Source of the DNA: Mucilaginibacter arboris
GTDB taxonomy: Bacteria > Bacteroidota > Bacteroidia > Sphingobacteriales > Sphingobacteriaceae
Length of the DNA stretch: 64,000 nt
Direction of reading: 5' to 3'
Assembly (NCBI RefSeq): GCF_009754915.1
Contig: NZ_WPIK01000010.1
Location: 1-64,000 of the forward strand
This document shows positions 15,068 through 24,536 of this stretch, piece after piece (the stretch's first letter is position 1; every line of letters begins with the position of its first letter). Below the pieces are notes generated by a model. It searched no databases. It was given only the letters and a program-made list of their open reading frames with translations, and had not been told where the DNA came from. A program made the translations under genes and the position numbers.

Positions 15068-17395
15068 ATGAATAAAGAACCAGAACAGCCGGCTGCCCAA
15101 AACCCGGAAAAATTTAGCGGTTTAAAATTAGGTGAACCTTACAAAGTTGCGGCTGGCGTTCATGCAGTTGTAGTTGCCGGCGAACACGTATTTGGCCAGA
15201 TGCCTATAAGCCGGGGCATGAAAGCACTTTTTAAACTAAACCAGAAATTAGGTTATGATTGCCCGAGTTGTGCCTGGCCTGATCCTGATGATGACCGTTC
15301 TTCTATTGCAGAATATTGCGAAAATGGTGCAAAAGCTGTTGCCGATGAAGCCATGACAAAAAGTATAAAGCCGCCGTTTTTTGCAGAAAACACTGTTGCA
15401 GATTTGGCAAAGCTGGATGATTACCACATTAGCAAAAGCGGCCGCATTGCGCAACCAATGTATTTGCCAGAAGGCGCCACACATTATCAACCGATAAGTT
15501 GGGATGATGCTTTTAAAACAATTGCCTCACATTTAAACGGTTTGCAAAATCCAAACGAAGCTATTTTTTATACTTCCGGCCGTACCAGCAATGAGGCTGC
15601 TTATATTTATCAGTTGTTTACGAAGGAATACGGTACAAACAATTTGCCGGATTGCTCGAACATGTGCCACGAATCTACCAGTTTTGCTTTAGCTAAAAAC
15701 CTGGGGATTGGCAAAGGATCGGTAAAGCTTCAGGATTTTTACGAAGCGGAAGTAATTGTTATCCTTGGCCAAAATCCGGGAACAAACCATCCGAGAATGC
15801 TCACAGCTTTGCAAAAAGGCAGGGCGAACGGGGCAAAAATTGTTTCCGTAAATCCGCTGCACGAAACCGGTTTGCTTGGTTTCAGCAATCCGCAGAAATT
15901 TCAAGGGGTAATGGGTATTAATACCAGGCTGACAGACATCTTTTTGCAAGTAAAAGTTAACGGAGACCTGGCATTAATTAAAGCCATAGAACTTTTATTA
16001 CTGGAAGAAGAAGAAAAGAAACCGGGAACTGTTTTTGATCATGATTTTATCACAGAACATACTTCTGGTTATTTAGAATTTATCTCCCAGATAAAAAAAT
16101 ATGAGCTGGAGTATTTAGCAGAAGTTTGTGGTATTTCTATAGATCAAATTCGGGAAGTTGCTGATCTTTTAGCAAAGAAAAGTAAAATTATTGTTTGCTG
16201 GGCAATGGGTATTACCCAACACAAAAACGCGGTGGATACTATTTATGAGTTGGTAAACTTATTATTATTAAAAGGAAGCATTGGAAAACCGGGCGCAGGA
16301 ACTTGCCCAACTCGCGGGCACAGCAATGTACAAGGCGACCGTACAGTTGGTATTTTTGATAAGCCGCACGAAGCTTTATTAGATCAGATTAAAAAAGTAT
16401 ATGGTTTTGAACCGCCGAGGGAACATGGTTTGGATGTGGTGAATTCTATTAAAGCTATGTACGAAGGCAAAGCCAAAGTATTTTTTGGCATGGGTGGAAA
16501 TTTCTTATCGGCTACGCCTGATACCAATTATACCGCAGAAGCTTTAAGAAACTGTGATCTTACCGTTCATGTATCTACCAAATTAAACCGCAGCCATCTG
16601 GTACATGGTAAAGAAGCTTTGATTTTGCCTTGTCTTGGCCGCACAGACCTGGATATTCATGATGGTATTACTCAATTTGTGTCCTGCGAAAATTCCATGG
16701 GTGTAGTGCAAATGTCTAAAGGTGTTTTGAAGCCTGTTTCTGATCATTTATTAAGCGAACCGGTAATTGTTTGCCGTTTGGCCAAAGCTACTTTTGGCAA
16801 CCGTTCTGTAATTGATTGGGACAAGTTTGAAAAGAATTACGATTACATCCGGGATGATATTGAGAAAGTAGTTAACGGATTTGAACAGTACAACCAGAAA
16901 GTACGCGTAAAAGGAGGGTTCTATTTGCCAAACGGAACGCGTGAACGGAAATGGGACACGTTAAATAGTAAAGCAAATTTTAATGTAACAGAACTGGTTG
17001 TTGAACCACTTGCAGAAGATGAACTGCTGATGATGAGCGTTCGCAGCCACGATCAGTTTAATACTACCATTTATGGAATGGACGACCGTTATCGCGGCAT
17101 TTTTAACGAGCGCCGTGTTATTTTTATGAACCCGGCCGATATTATTAAAGGCGGTTTTGAAATTGGTGAAGTGATAGATATTTATAACAACTCTGATGGA
17201 AGGGAAAGGGTAGCAAAAGGCTTCATTATTGTTTCTTATGATATTCCCCGGCAGTGTGTGGCTACTTATTATCCCGAAACAAATGTTTTAGTGCCCATTA
17301 GTAGTGTTGCTGATAAAAGTAACCAGCCAGCTTCAAAATCAGTTGTGGTAAAACTTAGGAAAAGCCGACTTTTTAATCAACCCGTTACTGCTTAA
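15068..17395 (+). CDS. FdhF/YdeP-type molybdopterin oxidoreductase
   Basis: 775 residues from the ATG at 15068 (an upstream TTG at 15062 would add two residues). Family features: CPSCAWPDPDDDRSS near residue 60, FYTSGRTSNEAAYIYQLFTKEYGTNNLPDCSNMCHESTS, GQNPGTNHPRMLTALQKG, GAGTCPTRGHSNVQGDRTVGI, and the C-terminal beta-barrel domain with RSHDQFNTTIYGMDDRYRG, the cofactor-binding cap. This group (E. coli YdeP-like, oxidoreductase alpha subunit) works as a single polypeptide without the usual long N-terminal iron-sulfur domain. Natural substrate is uncertain; acid or formate stress roles are proposed for relatives. Operon with fdhD; a strong hairpin follows the stop. Confidence 0.9.
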   Translation: MNKEPEQPAAQNPEKFSGLKLGEPYKVAAGVHAVVVAGEHVFGQMPISRGMKALFKLNQKLGYDCPSCAWPDPDDDRSSIAEYCENGAKAVADEAMTKSIKPPFFAENTVADLAKLDDYHISKSGRIAQPMYLPEGATHYQPISWDDAFKTIASHLNGLQNPNEAIFYTSGRTSNEAAYIYQLFTKEYGTNNLPDCSNMCHESTSFALAKNLGIGKGSVKLQDFYEAEVIVILGQNPGTNHPRMLTALQKGRANGAKIVSVNPLHETGLLGFSNPQKFQGVMGINTRLTDIFLQVKVNGDLALIKAIELLLLEEEEKKPGTVFDHDFITEHTSGYLEFISQIKKYELEYLAEVCGISIDQIREVADLLAKKSKIIVCWAMGITQHKNAVDTIYELVNLLLLKGSIGKPGAGTCPTRGHSNVQGDRTVGIFDKPHEALLDQIKKVYGFEPPREHGLDVVNSIKAMYEGKAKVFFGMGGNFLSATPDTNYTAEALRNCDLTVHVSTKLNRSHLVHGKEALILPCLGRTDLDIHDGITQFVSCENSMGVVQMSKGVLKPVSDHLLSEPVIVCRLAKATFGNRSVIDWDKFEKNYDYIRDDIEKVVNGFEQYNQKVRVKGGFYLPNGTRERKWDTLNSKANFNVTELVVEPLAEDELLMMSVRSHDQFNTTIYGMDDRYRGIFNERRVIFMNPADIIKGGFEIGEVIDIYNNSDGRERVAKGFIIVSYDIPRQCVATYYPETNVLVPISSVADKSNQPASKSVVVKLRKSRLFNQPVTA

Positions 17396-17411
17396 TTTTA
17401 CAAGTCAGATT

Positions 17412-17454
17412 TTAATGCCATAAAAGAAGTATCATGCTTCTTTTATGGCATTAA
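17412..17454 (+). terminator. long perfect hairpin of two inverted motif copies
   Basis: Arms run from 17412 (TTAATGCCATAAAAGAAG) to 17454 (CTTCTTTTATGGCATTAA), at least 18 bp perfect, around a 7-base loop TATCATG, followed by TTTTTAG. It starts 17 bases after the molybdoenzyme stop codon and looks like its terminator. Both arms contain the ATAAAAGAAG core. Confidence 0.75.
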
Positions 17455-17562
17455 TTTTTAGTACCATTTCCTAACCTAAAATTAACATTGCCTTAATTGC
17501 TTTCCTCTGCAAAAACACGTATTTCGCTGTTCTGTAAAGTTACAGTTTGCAAAAAATTGTTT

Positions 17563-18906
17563 ATGATGATGAAGTATATGCCAATCAGTTTTTTATTCCT
17601 GGTTCTTCAATTTAGCGTTTATGCTCAAAATTGCGGACACAATATTTCTGGGACAAAAACCCTCTATCAACCTCAGCAGAAAAAATTAACACCTGCACCA
17701 GTTGGTTTTGAACCTGTTTTTGTTAACCATGTTGGCAGGCACGGCGCAAGGCATTTAACCAAAGCTGTTGATGCTTCTTTTACCTGGAAAATGTTGATAC
17801 GGGCCGACAGTTTAAACGCCTTAACAGCAAAAGGAAAATTGTTGAAGCAAATGGCAATGAAGTTGCAGAAAGTGGAGCAACCGAACCTGAAGTTTATATC
17901 TTCCGAAGGAGAAAAAGAACAGCAGCAACTGGGCGCAAGAATGGTTGATAACTATAAAGCCGTTTTTCAGCATTCGGGAAACATTAAAATTACTACCACT
18001 AAAGAAGTAAGAACAGAACAAAGCGCTAAAGCTTTTTTGGAAGGGGCAAAGATTGACAGTAAATCACCTAAAATCAGCTTTGAAAATAACAATACCGACG
18101 AACTTCGTTTTTATGATGTTGCGCCTGCTTATTCAGCTTTTGAAGAAAATGGCGACTGGCAAAAGCAAATACTTCTTTTAGAGGAGAAAAATCATATCGA
18201 GCAGTTTAATAAAAACCTGGCTAAAAAGTTTTTTACGAAAAAATTCCTGACCGGAATAAAAACTTCGGAAGTAAACAAGTTTATTGATGATATTTTTGGT
18301 TTTGCTTCTATCGTTCCATCTATAGAAACAGAAATAAAAGCAGCAGGATTTGTAACTGCTGATCTTGATTTTTATGCTTTGTTTACCTGCAAAGAATTAG
18401 AAACGTTAAACCTGATGGATACAGCTTCTGATTATTTGATGAAAGGACCGGGAACAGATAATATGGGAATCCAGGTAATTATTGCTGCTCCGCTGCTGGT
18501 TGATTTCCTCAATACAACTCAAAATTATATCGATAAAAGAAGCATATCTGCTAATCTGCGTTTTGGACATGCAGAAACTATTGGCCCATTTGCAGCATTA
18601 TTAGGTATGAAAGGAGCTTCTACTTCATCCAAGTCAATTTTAAATTTTCAGCAAGTTTATCAGGCTGATAAAGTAATTCCGCTTAGTTCTAATATTGATT
18701 GGATTTTATACGGTAAAAATAGCAGTGAAGATTACCTGATTAAGTTTTTATTGAATGAAAAGGAAGTGCATATCCAGAGTTTGCAAACCACAACGTTTCC
18801 TTATTATAACTGGAAAGATGTACGCAATTTTTATCTTCAAAAACTAAAGTCATTAAAGGTTGGGCTTAACGACGACATGCACCAATATTTGCTAAATTTA
18901 AAGTAG
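17563..18906 (+). CDS. secreted histidine-type phosphatase (MINPP/phytase-like)
   Basis: The frame extends back to a TTG at 17497, but the ATG at 17563 puts the signal peptide (MPISFLFLVLQFSVYAQ) at the N-terminus; 447 residues. The branch-2 histidine phosphatase signature VNHVGRHGARH (RHG at residues 59-61, His as nucleophile) opens the domain, and FGHAETIGPF, the HAE proton-donor motif of multiple inositol polyphosphate phosphatases, occurs at about residue 341. It should release phosphate from inositol phosphates or other phosphomonoesters in the periplasm or outside. Residues DASFTWK are encoded by a motif copy. It lies before a TonB receptor and a lipoprotein gene on the same strand. Confidence 0.8.
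   Translation: MMMKYMPISFLFLVLQFSVYAQNCGHNISGTKTLYQPQQKKLTPAPVGFEPVFVNHVGRHGARHLTKAVDASFTWKMLIRADSLNALTAKGKLLKQMAMKLQKVEQPNLKFISSEGEKEQQQLGARMVDNYKAVFQHSGNIKITTTKEVRTEQSAKAFLEGAKIDSKSPKISFENNNTDELRFYDVAPAYSAFEENGDWQKQILLLEEKNHIEQFNKNLAKKFFTKKFLTGIKTSEVNKFIDDIFGFASIVPSIETEIKAAGFVTADLDFYALFTCKELETLNLMDTASDYLMKGPGTDNMGIQVIIAAPLLVDFLNTTQNYIDKRSISANLRFGHAETIGPFAALLGMKGASTSSKSILNFQQVYQADKVIPLSSNIDWILYGKNSSEDYLIKFLLNEKEVHIQSLQTTTFPYYNWKDVRNFYLQKLKSLKVGLNDDMHQYLLNLK
17771..17791 (-). repeat. in-frame motif copy inside the phosphatase gene
   Basis: ATGCTTCTTTTACC then TGGAAAA; encodes DASFTWK ten residues after the catalytic RHG. Confidence 0.65.
18532..18545 (+). repeat. second in-frame motif copy inside the phosphatase gene
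   Basis: GATAAAAGAAGCAT, exact 14-mer, encoding DKRSI; opposite orientation to the copy at 17771. Confidence 0.7.
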
Positions 18907-19043
18907 ATAAAGTTCAATTTATACGTTTTGTTGTTTATAATAACTTAACATCAACAGATATTAATAATGTTAAGTTAACACCTTCTTTACTCCATCGTCA
19001 CGTTCGCAAGCTTTCTTTGTAGCAAATTTAATATTCGCCCAAG

Positions 19044-21827
19044 ATGAAAAAATTGCTACTGCTGATCCTTCTTTTTTCTGTTTCTTTAAAACTGACAGCA
19101 GCAGGAAATAGCATTGTAAAAGGTGTAGTAACTGATAAACAAACCGGAGAACCGATGCTTGGTGCGGTTGTTACACTGAAAAATATTAAAACTTCCGGTA
19201 AAATTTCTACAGCTACTGGTTTAGACGGAAGTTTTATTTTCAAAAATGTTGAGCAGGGAAATTACGAACTGGAAGGAAAGTTCATCTCTTATCAGGATTC
19301 CGAAACAATTTTTTCAGTTGCAGCAGGCGAGGTTAAAACAGTTAATATTTCGCTTCAAACAAAAAGCAATGGGTTAAAAGAAGTAACTATTGCCGGAAAA
19401 GTTGATGCAGGAAGCGACCAGGCTTCACGTAGAATTGAGCAACGTTCTGACCAAGTTTTAAATGCTGTTTCTGCTCGAACGATAGAAGTTTCGCCAGATA
19501 TTACCGTTGCTAATGTGATGCAACGTGTTTCCGGTGTTTCTGTGGAACGCAGTAATAATGGAGAAGCTCAATATCCAATCATCCGCGGAATGGAAAAACG
19601 TTACATTTCTACGCTTGTAAATGGTATTAAAATCCCGAGTCCGGATAACAAAAACCGTTATGTACCGCTTGATATTTTTCCGGCAGATATTGTTGATAGG
19701 TTAGAAATTTATAAATCGCTTACGCCAAATATGGAAGGCGATGCCATTGCCGGTGTAGTAAATATGGTGCTAAAAACAGCACCGGATGTTTTCACCGTGC
19801 AGGCAAACTTAGGAACAGGTTATGCGCAAAGTGTTTCTGCCAATGGTTTTACCAAGTTTGATCAAAGTATTAGCTCGTCCCGATCTTCGCGAATTAATAA
19901 TGGTGCCAATTATATTGCAACAATGGCGGATTTTCCTAATAATCCGCAACATTTCAGTAATTCTAAAGCACCTTTAGGTACAATTTTTAATTTAAGTTTA
20001 GGAGGAAGGACCAAAAACAAAAAGTTTGGCGCTATAGGCGCTGTTAGTTATCAAAACCAGTACCGGAACACAAGCAGTATTTTCTTTGATACTGAAGTTG
20101 ACCCGGCAACAAATGATCCTTCTGTTCAAAGTATTGAAAAGCGGAGTTACAGTACTCAGCAGGAACGAACTGCTATAATAACCAAATTTGATTATAGGTT
20201 TGATCATTCCAATAGCATTAGTTTAAATGCTTCGTATATTAATCTTACTCAAAATCAGTATCGTTTTACATCTGATACCAGCTTAACGCTTGGCCGTACA
20301 GCAATTGGAAATGGCCGTGTAACACAAGATCCGAGAAGCGTTAAAACTGTTCAGCAGATCTATAATTTTAACTTACAGGGCGATCATCATGTCGCCAAAC
20401 ACTTCAGCATTAACTGGTCTGCTGTTTATTCAAAAGCTACAGCTAACGAAAATCGTTCTGAACTGGCTTTAATAACAGGAAGAACACCTCAGCCCGACGG
20501 TTCGGTTTTGCAGCAACCAGTTTCTATTGATGCCTTGAAAGGACAAACAAGGATTTTTGGTTACAATACTGATGAAGATAAAAGCGGATACTTAAATTTT
20601 ATTTTTAAACCGGAAATTTTTGATGTTCATGTTGAATTTAGTGCAGGCGGAATGTACCGCAATAAAACCCGTAACAGCACTTATGATAATTATACTTTAG
20701 CGCTACCGGTATCTAATTCAACACAAAATTACAATGGTAATATTGATGATAACACTTTTGTAGTATCTACTATTCAGGGTACACAAAGCGATGCCTTGAA
20801 CTATAATTTTACCGAAAACGTCGGTGCTGCTTATGGCCAGTTTAAGTTTACCATCGGCAAGTTACAAACTTTAGGCGGTGTGCGTTATGAGTACACCAAC
20901 CAAGACTGGGTAAGTGCTTTGCCTAATACACAAACAGGAAAAACAGGTTCAATTAAATATTATGATTTTCTGCCCAGCCTGAACTTCAAATATATGCTGA
21001 ATGACCAGCAAAACTTAAGATTATCTTATTATTCTGCAATTAGCAGGCCCGGGTTTTATGAACTGATACCACATACCGGCGGCGACCCGGATGCGGATTA
21101 TAAGGAAGTAGGAAATCCATACCTAAAAAGAGTAACGGCTGAGAATTTTGATTTACGATATGAATTTTTTCCCAAAGCTTTAGATCAATTATTAGCAGGA
21201 GTTTTCTACAAAAAAATAAATAATCCGATAGAATATACTTTAGAAAAATCTGGCTTAGATTATGTTTTAAAAGCAGACAACTTTGGAACAGGTTATAATT
21301 ATGGTTTTGAATTGGATGTAACCAAGTACATTCACAATTTTGGTTTCCGTGCTAATTACACGTATACCGAATCTAAGATTACAACTACAAAATTAGAGGA
21401 TTACCGCAACGGAGAAGGTTTTTTAACAGCAAGAACTGTATTGCAAAGCAGGCCTTTACAAGGACAATCCAAAATCCTCGGCAATTTTTCCTTCCTGTAC
21501 AAACAACCTAATACTGGTTTTGATGCCCAATTATCTTTGGTTTATACAGGAGCAAGGATAAACACAGTTTCAACTTATTACGAAAACGATGTTTGGCAAA
21601 AAGGATTTGTAACATTAGATTTTTCGACAGAAAAGCGGCTGTTTAAAAAAATATATGGCTACGCAAAAATTAACAATCTGCTAAATACGCCTTATCAATT
21701 AGAAATCAGAAGGCCTTATCCTATGAGTGGTCAAGTAGTTGAACTCCAAACTGCCGGACAAAATACATTTGTTCGCAAAGACAGCTATCAGCAATATTAT
21801 TTAATCGGGCTTCGCTATAAATTATAA
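19044..21827 (+). CDS. TonB-dependent receptor
   Basis: 927 residues. Signal peptide (MKKLLLLILLFSVSLKLTAA), a carboxypeptidase-regulatory-like domain (about 23-108, GVVTDKQTGEPMLGAVVTLK), a plug domain (about 135-245, with ITVANVMQRVSGVSVERSNNGEAQYPIIRGMEKRYISTLVNGIKIPSP and MEGDAIAGVVNMVLKT), and a 22-strand-type barrel ending in QQYYLIGLRYKL with a terminal aromatic pattern. There is no SusD partner; instead a lipoprotein gene begins 10 bases downstream. The ligand is unknown; the phosphatase upstream raises the possibility of a phosphate-ester or siderophore-like substrate, which is inference. Confidence 0.92.
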   Translation: MKKLLLLILLFSVSLKLTAAGNSIVKGVVTDKQTGEPMLGAVVTLKNIKTSGKISTATGLDGSFIFKNVEQGNYELEGKFISYQDSETIFSVAAGEVKTVNISLQTKSNGLKEVTIAGKVDAGSDQASRRIEQRSDQVLNAVSARTIEVSPDITVANVMQRVSGVSVERSNNGEAQYPIIRGMEKRYISTLVNGIKIPSPDNKNRYVPLDIFPADIVDRLEIYKSLTPNMEGDAIAGVVNMVLKTAPDVFTVQANLGTGYAQSVSANGFTKFDQSISSSRSSRINNGANYIATMADFPNNPQHFSNSKAPLGTIFNLSLGGRTKNKKFGAIGAVSYQNQYRNTSSIFFDTEVDPATNDPSVQSIEKRSYSTQQERTAIITKFDYRFDHSNSISLNASYINLTQNQYRFTSDTSLTLGRTAIGNGRVTQDPRSVKTVQQIYNFNLQGDHHVAKHFSINWSAVYSKATANENRSELALITGRTPQPDGSVLQQPVSIDALKGQTRIFGYNTDEDKSGYLNFIFKPEIFDVHVEFSAGGMYRNKTRNSTYDNYTLALPVSNSTQNYNGNIDDNTFVVSTIQGTQSDALNYNFTENVGAAYGQFKFTIGKLQTLGGVRYEYTNQDWVSALPNTQTGKTGSIKYYDFLPSLNFKYMLNDQQNLRLSYYSAISRPGFYELIPHTGGDPDADYKEVGNPYLKRVTAENFDLRYEFFPKALDQLLAGVFYKKINNPIEYTLEKSGLDYVLKADNFGTGYNYGFELDVTKYIHNFGFRANYTYTESKITTTKLEDYRNGEGFLTARTVLQSRPLQGQSKILGNFSFLYKQPNTGFDAQLSLVYTGARINTVSTYYENDVWQKGFVTLDFSTEKRLFKKIYGYAKINNLLNTPYQLEIRRPYPMSGQVVELQTAGQNTFVRKDSYQQYYLIGLRYKL

Positions 21828-21837
21828 TTCAATCAAC

Positions 21838-23232
21838 ATGAAAAAAGTATTTTATCAGTTTGCTTTAGCCGCAGGCCTTACCTTGTTGTTAAATGCTTGC
21901 CATAAAGAAGAAATCGTAAACATTTCAGTTCCATTAGTGCAAGCTGGAAATGTTATTAAATCTGATACTTTAAAAGGCAGTGTAAAAGGCACTATGCTGA
22001 GTGGAAAAACTTATTATTTTAGTACAGATATTACAATTAATGATGGTGACACGCTGCTAATGCAAAGCGGTGTGAAATTAATCGCTTTAGGAGATGGAAA
22101 AACAGCAGCAACTGCACCGGAAATATTTAATCATGGGACCTTTATCAGCTTAGGAACAAAAGATCAACCTAATTATATCACGGTTAACAATGCTGCAGAT
22201 TTACATGCACAAGCAGCTACTCAAAATTATACTAATGTTTTCCAGGGATGGTGGGGCGGTATGGTTTGTACGCCTGCAGCTGCAACGGCTTCAAATCCAA
22301 CTCCGCTTGGTGGTGATGTAATTATCAAATGGACACACATGGAATTTGCAGGCTCTCCTGCTGGCCCTAATAATGATGCTGCTATTTATGCCTCAGGCGA
22401 CCCAAGATGGATGATATACTTCGCTAACATTAAAAAGAATTTTATTGTTGAAGATTCCTGGTTTTTTGGTTCTAAAGATGATAACATTCGTACAGCCGGA
22501 GGTAAAATCAGTATCATGAGAAATACTTTTGAGCTTTGCGGCGGAGTTGGCGGCGAATTTTTTAACATGAAAAGTGGTACAGTTGGTGATCTTGCTTATA
22601 ACATGTGTATTGGTTCTGCTACTAATTCATTAAAAGCATCTGATGCCGGAACATCAGGTACGCAATGTAACGTTAACATGTACAACAACACGATGATTAA
22701 TGGTGGTTTCAGGCAAACAAAAACAGGTAGGGGCGGATCTATCGATTATGAAAAAGGAGCAAGAGGAGCTATTTATAATAACCTGATTGTTAATTGCAGA
22801 TTCGGTATCCGCATTACAAGTGATGCGGATGTTGCAAACGTGGTTTATAATAATCAGTATTTCTATGGTTATTCGCCTGCAATAGTTGCACAGTTTTATT
22901 CTGCAGATGGTGTTGGAGTTAAAAAAAGTGCAGACATTATCTCAACAACACCGCAGCAAAATAATCCGCTGTTTTATGGTTATGATGTAAACACTTATAA
23001 TTTTACAGCTAATCCTGGCCCGATAACTGCCAATCTGCAACCTTATCGTCTGTTAAGTATTAGTAATTCTAATTTCAATACTGAAAGCAATTCGCCCGGC
23101 ATCAATAAGTCAAAAACAGATTTTACGCCAATGAGGGCAGTTATCACTACCGGTAATTATGGTGCAACAATTACCTTACCAGGAAAAGATATTGGTGCTT
23201 ACCAATCTGATGGAACGGGAAACCAGCATTAA
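21838..23232 (+). CDS. lipoprotein with probable parallel beta-helix
   Basis: 464 residues with a type II signal peptide (ALAAGLTLLLNAC, lipobox LNAC, lipidated Cys at about residue 21). The mature part has regularly spaced short strands and Asn/Gly turns (for example DLAYNMCIGSATNSLKASDAG and NVNMYNNTMING, then IYNNLIVNCRFGIRI), the look of a right-handed parallel beta-helix as in pectate-lyase-like surface proteins. No catalytic triad recognised. It follows the TonB receptor by 10 bases and is presumably its surface partner, functionally in the place of SusD. Exact role unknown. Confidence 0.7.
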   Translation: MKKVFYQFALAAGLTLLLNACHKEEIVNISVPLVQAGNVIKSDTLKGSVKGTMLSGKTYYFSTDITINDGDTLLMQSGVKLIALGDGKTAATAPEIFNHGTFISLGTKDQPNYITVNNAADLHAQAATQNYTNVFQGWWGGMVCTPAAATASNPTPLGGDVIIKWTHMEFAGSPAGPNNDAAIYASGDPRWMIYFANIKKNFIVEDSWFFGSKDDNIRTAGGKISIMRNTFELCGGVGGEFFNMKSGTVGDLAYNMCIGSATNSLKASDAGTSGTQCNVNMYNNTMINGGFRQTKTGRGGSIDYEKGARGAIYNNLIVNCRFGIRITSDADVANVVYNNQYFYGYSPAIVAQFYSADGVGVKKSADIISTTPQQNNPLFYGYDVNTYNFTANPGPITANLQPYRLLSISNSNFNTESNSPGINKSKTDFTPMRAVITTGNYGATITLPGKDIGAYQSDGTGNQH

Positions 23233-23238
23233 ATCGTA

Positions 23239-23261
23239 ATGCTTCTTTTACCAGGTAAAAA
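23239..23261 (-). repeat. bipartite motif copy just after the lipoprotein stop
   Basis: ATGCTTCTTTTACCAGG plus TAAAAA, seven bases past the stop codon. Confidence 0.85.
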
Positions 23262-23326
23262 TTGCGCACAATTTTTGTGATGGTTAGTTTGTTATCATAC
23301 TAACATTCTAATATCGGTTTTTCATT

Positions 23327-23875
23327 ATGAAAAGTATATATAGTTTTTCAATACGTGCAATTTTATTAATAAGCCTGCTTTTTAATGCTTATAACAAAGT
23401 ACAGGCTCAAGCTCAACAAAATACAAGGGCACAAAAAAAACAACAAAAATTAGATGCCGTTAAAAAAATGGTAAATAACCAAAACTATATTTTTATGGCA
23501 GAAAGGGCTAATCCGCTTGGATGGGGCACTATCAATTTAAACTACAATTATAATGTTGTGGTTTCTAAGGATTCTGTTGATAGTTATTTGCCTTATTTTG
23601 GACGTGCTTACGTAGCGCCAATTAATCCCGTTGATCCTAAAGAAACAGGCATTCAATTTAAATCTAAAAACTTTGATTACAACAGTGTTTTATCTAAAAG
23701 AAGCGGTTGGGAAGTAATTATTGTGCCTCATGATGTAAAAGAAACGCGCAAGTTTATACTTGATATTTCTGAAGCAGGATATGCAACCTTAAGTGTAACA
23801 AGCGAAAACAGACAATCTATTTCTTTTGATGGTTACATCACAGAAAATGTTCCGAAGAAGAAAAAAGCCTCTTAA
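23327..23875 (+). CDS. DUF4251 family secreted protein
   Basis: 182 residues. Signal peptide to about VQAQAQ (residue 28), then a short basic helix (QNTRAQKKQQKLDAVKKMVNNQNYIFMAERANP) and the DUF4251 core with NLNYNYNVVVSKDSVDSYLPYFGRAYVAP, FKSKNFDY and a C-terminal two-strand end (GYATLSVTSENRQSISFDGYI). The family is common in Bacteroidota and of unknown function; the fold resembles a small beta-sandwich. It stands 94 bases after the lipoprotein gene on the same strand. Confidence 0.8.
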   Translation: MKSIYSFSIRAILLISLLFNAYNKVQAQAQQNTRAQKKQQKLDAVKKMVNNQNYIFMAERANPLGWGTINLNYNYNVVVSKDSVDSYLPYFGRAYVAPINPVDPKETGIQFKSKNFDYNSVLSKRSGWEVIIVPHDVKETRKFILDISEAGYATLSVTSENRQSISFDGYITENVPKKKKAS

Positions 23876-23898
23876 AAGAAGCACGGTCAAATTAAGGT

Positions 23899-24363
23899 TT
23901 AGTTTTCCACTTCAAAGGTATAAAGCTTAGTTCCATTTACCTGCTGCCCATCTTCTTTCATTGCAATAGTAGAAATTGTTCCATCTTTAATCCGGTAAAT
24001 TTTAGCGTCTTTATTGTTTTTAAAAGGATAAGCAGCTAATGCTTTTTGTATCATTTCTACCTGAGGCAAATGTGTGGTAGATAACCGGATAATGGTACGC
24101 CGCTTGTTTAGGGCGATTAGAATATCTGTATAATCTGTATCGGCATAAAGTTCAAAAAAATGTGTTTCCGTATTACTTGAACCGGGCTGTAAATGATAAT
24201 CTTTCTGCTGTAAAAAATCATTAACTAAAGCAGGGTTGTTTTGTATAATGTATTGCAGGTCCTGATAAGTTAACAGTTTGTTTTGCGCAGAACAGAATAA
24301 AATGGTAAAACTAAAAATTGTACTCAGTAAGGTTTTAAGCATAATTGTATTCATGCGGTTCAT
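23899..24363 (-). CDS. hypothetical secreted protein
   Basis: 154 residues from the first ATG; the ATG at 24342 gives a cleaner signal peptide (MLKTLLSTIFSFTILFCSAQ) and may be the real start. The mature part has no motif I recognise; it contains YTDILIALNKRRTIIRLSTTHLPQ and a final strand TKLYTFEVEN. It converges with the DUF4251 gene. Nothing about function can be said. Confidence 0.6.
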   Translation of the reverse strand: MNRMNTIMLKTLLSTIFSFTILFCSAQNKLLTYQDLQYIIQNNPALVNDFLQQKDYHLQPGSSNTETHFFELYADTDYTDILIALNKRRTIIRLSTTHLPQVEMIQKALAAYPFKNNKDAKIYRIKDGTISTIAMKEDGQQVNGTKLYTFEVEN

Positions 24364-24412
24364 AATTGCAATGCTAAAGCTAATTAACGTAAATTTTCAG
24401 AGAAAAATATAC

Positions 24413-24426
24413 GATAAAAGAAGCAT
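24413..24426 (+). repeat. motif copy GATAAAAGAAGCAT upstream of the hypothetical gene
   Basis: Exact 14-mer, about 50 bases before the minus-strand start. Confidence 0.8.
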
Positions 24427-24536
24427 ATTTTTATGAGATTTGAATCGTTCCATTTGAGTGACCGTTAAATTATTAAAAAAGCAGCAGTACTTTCTAATTT
24501 TAAAGTTAACCGTTGCTTTTAATATTGAACTTGTTT

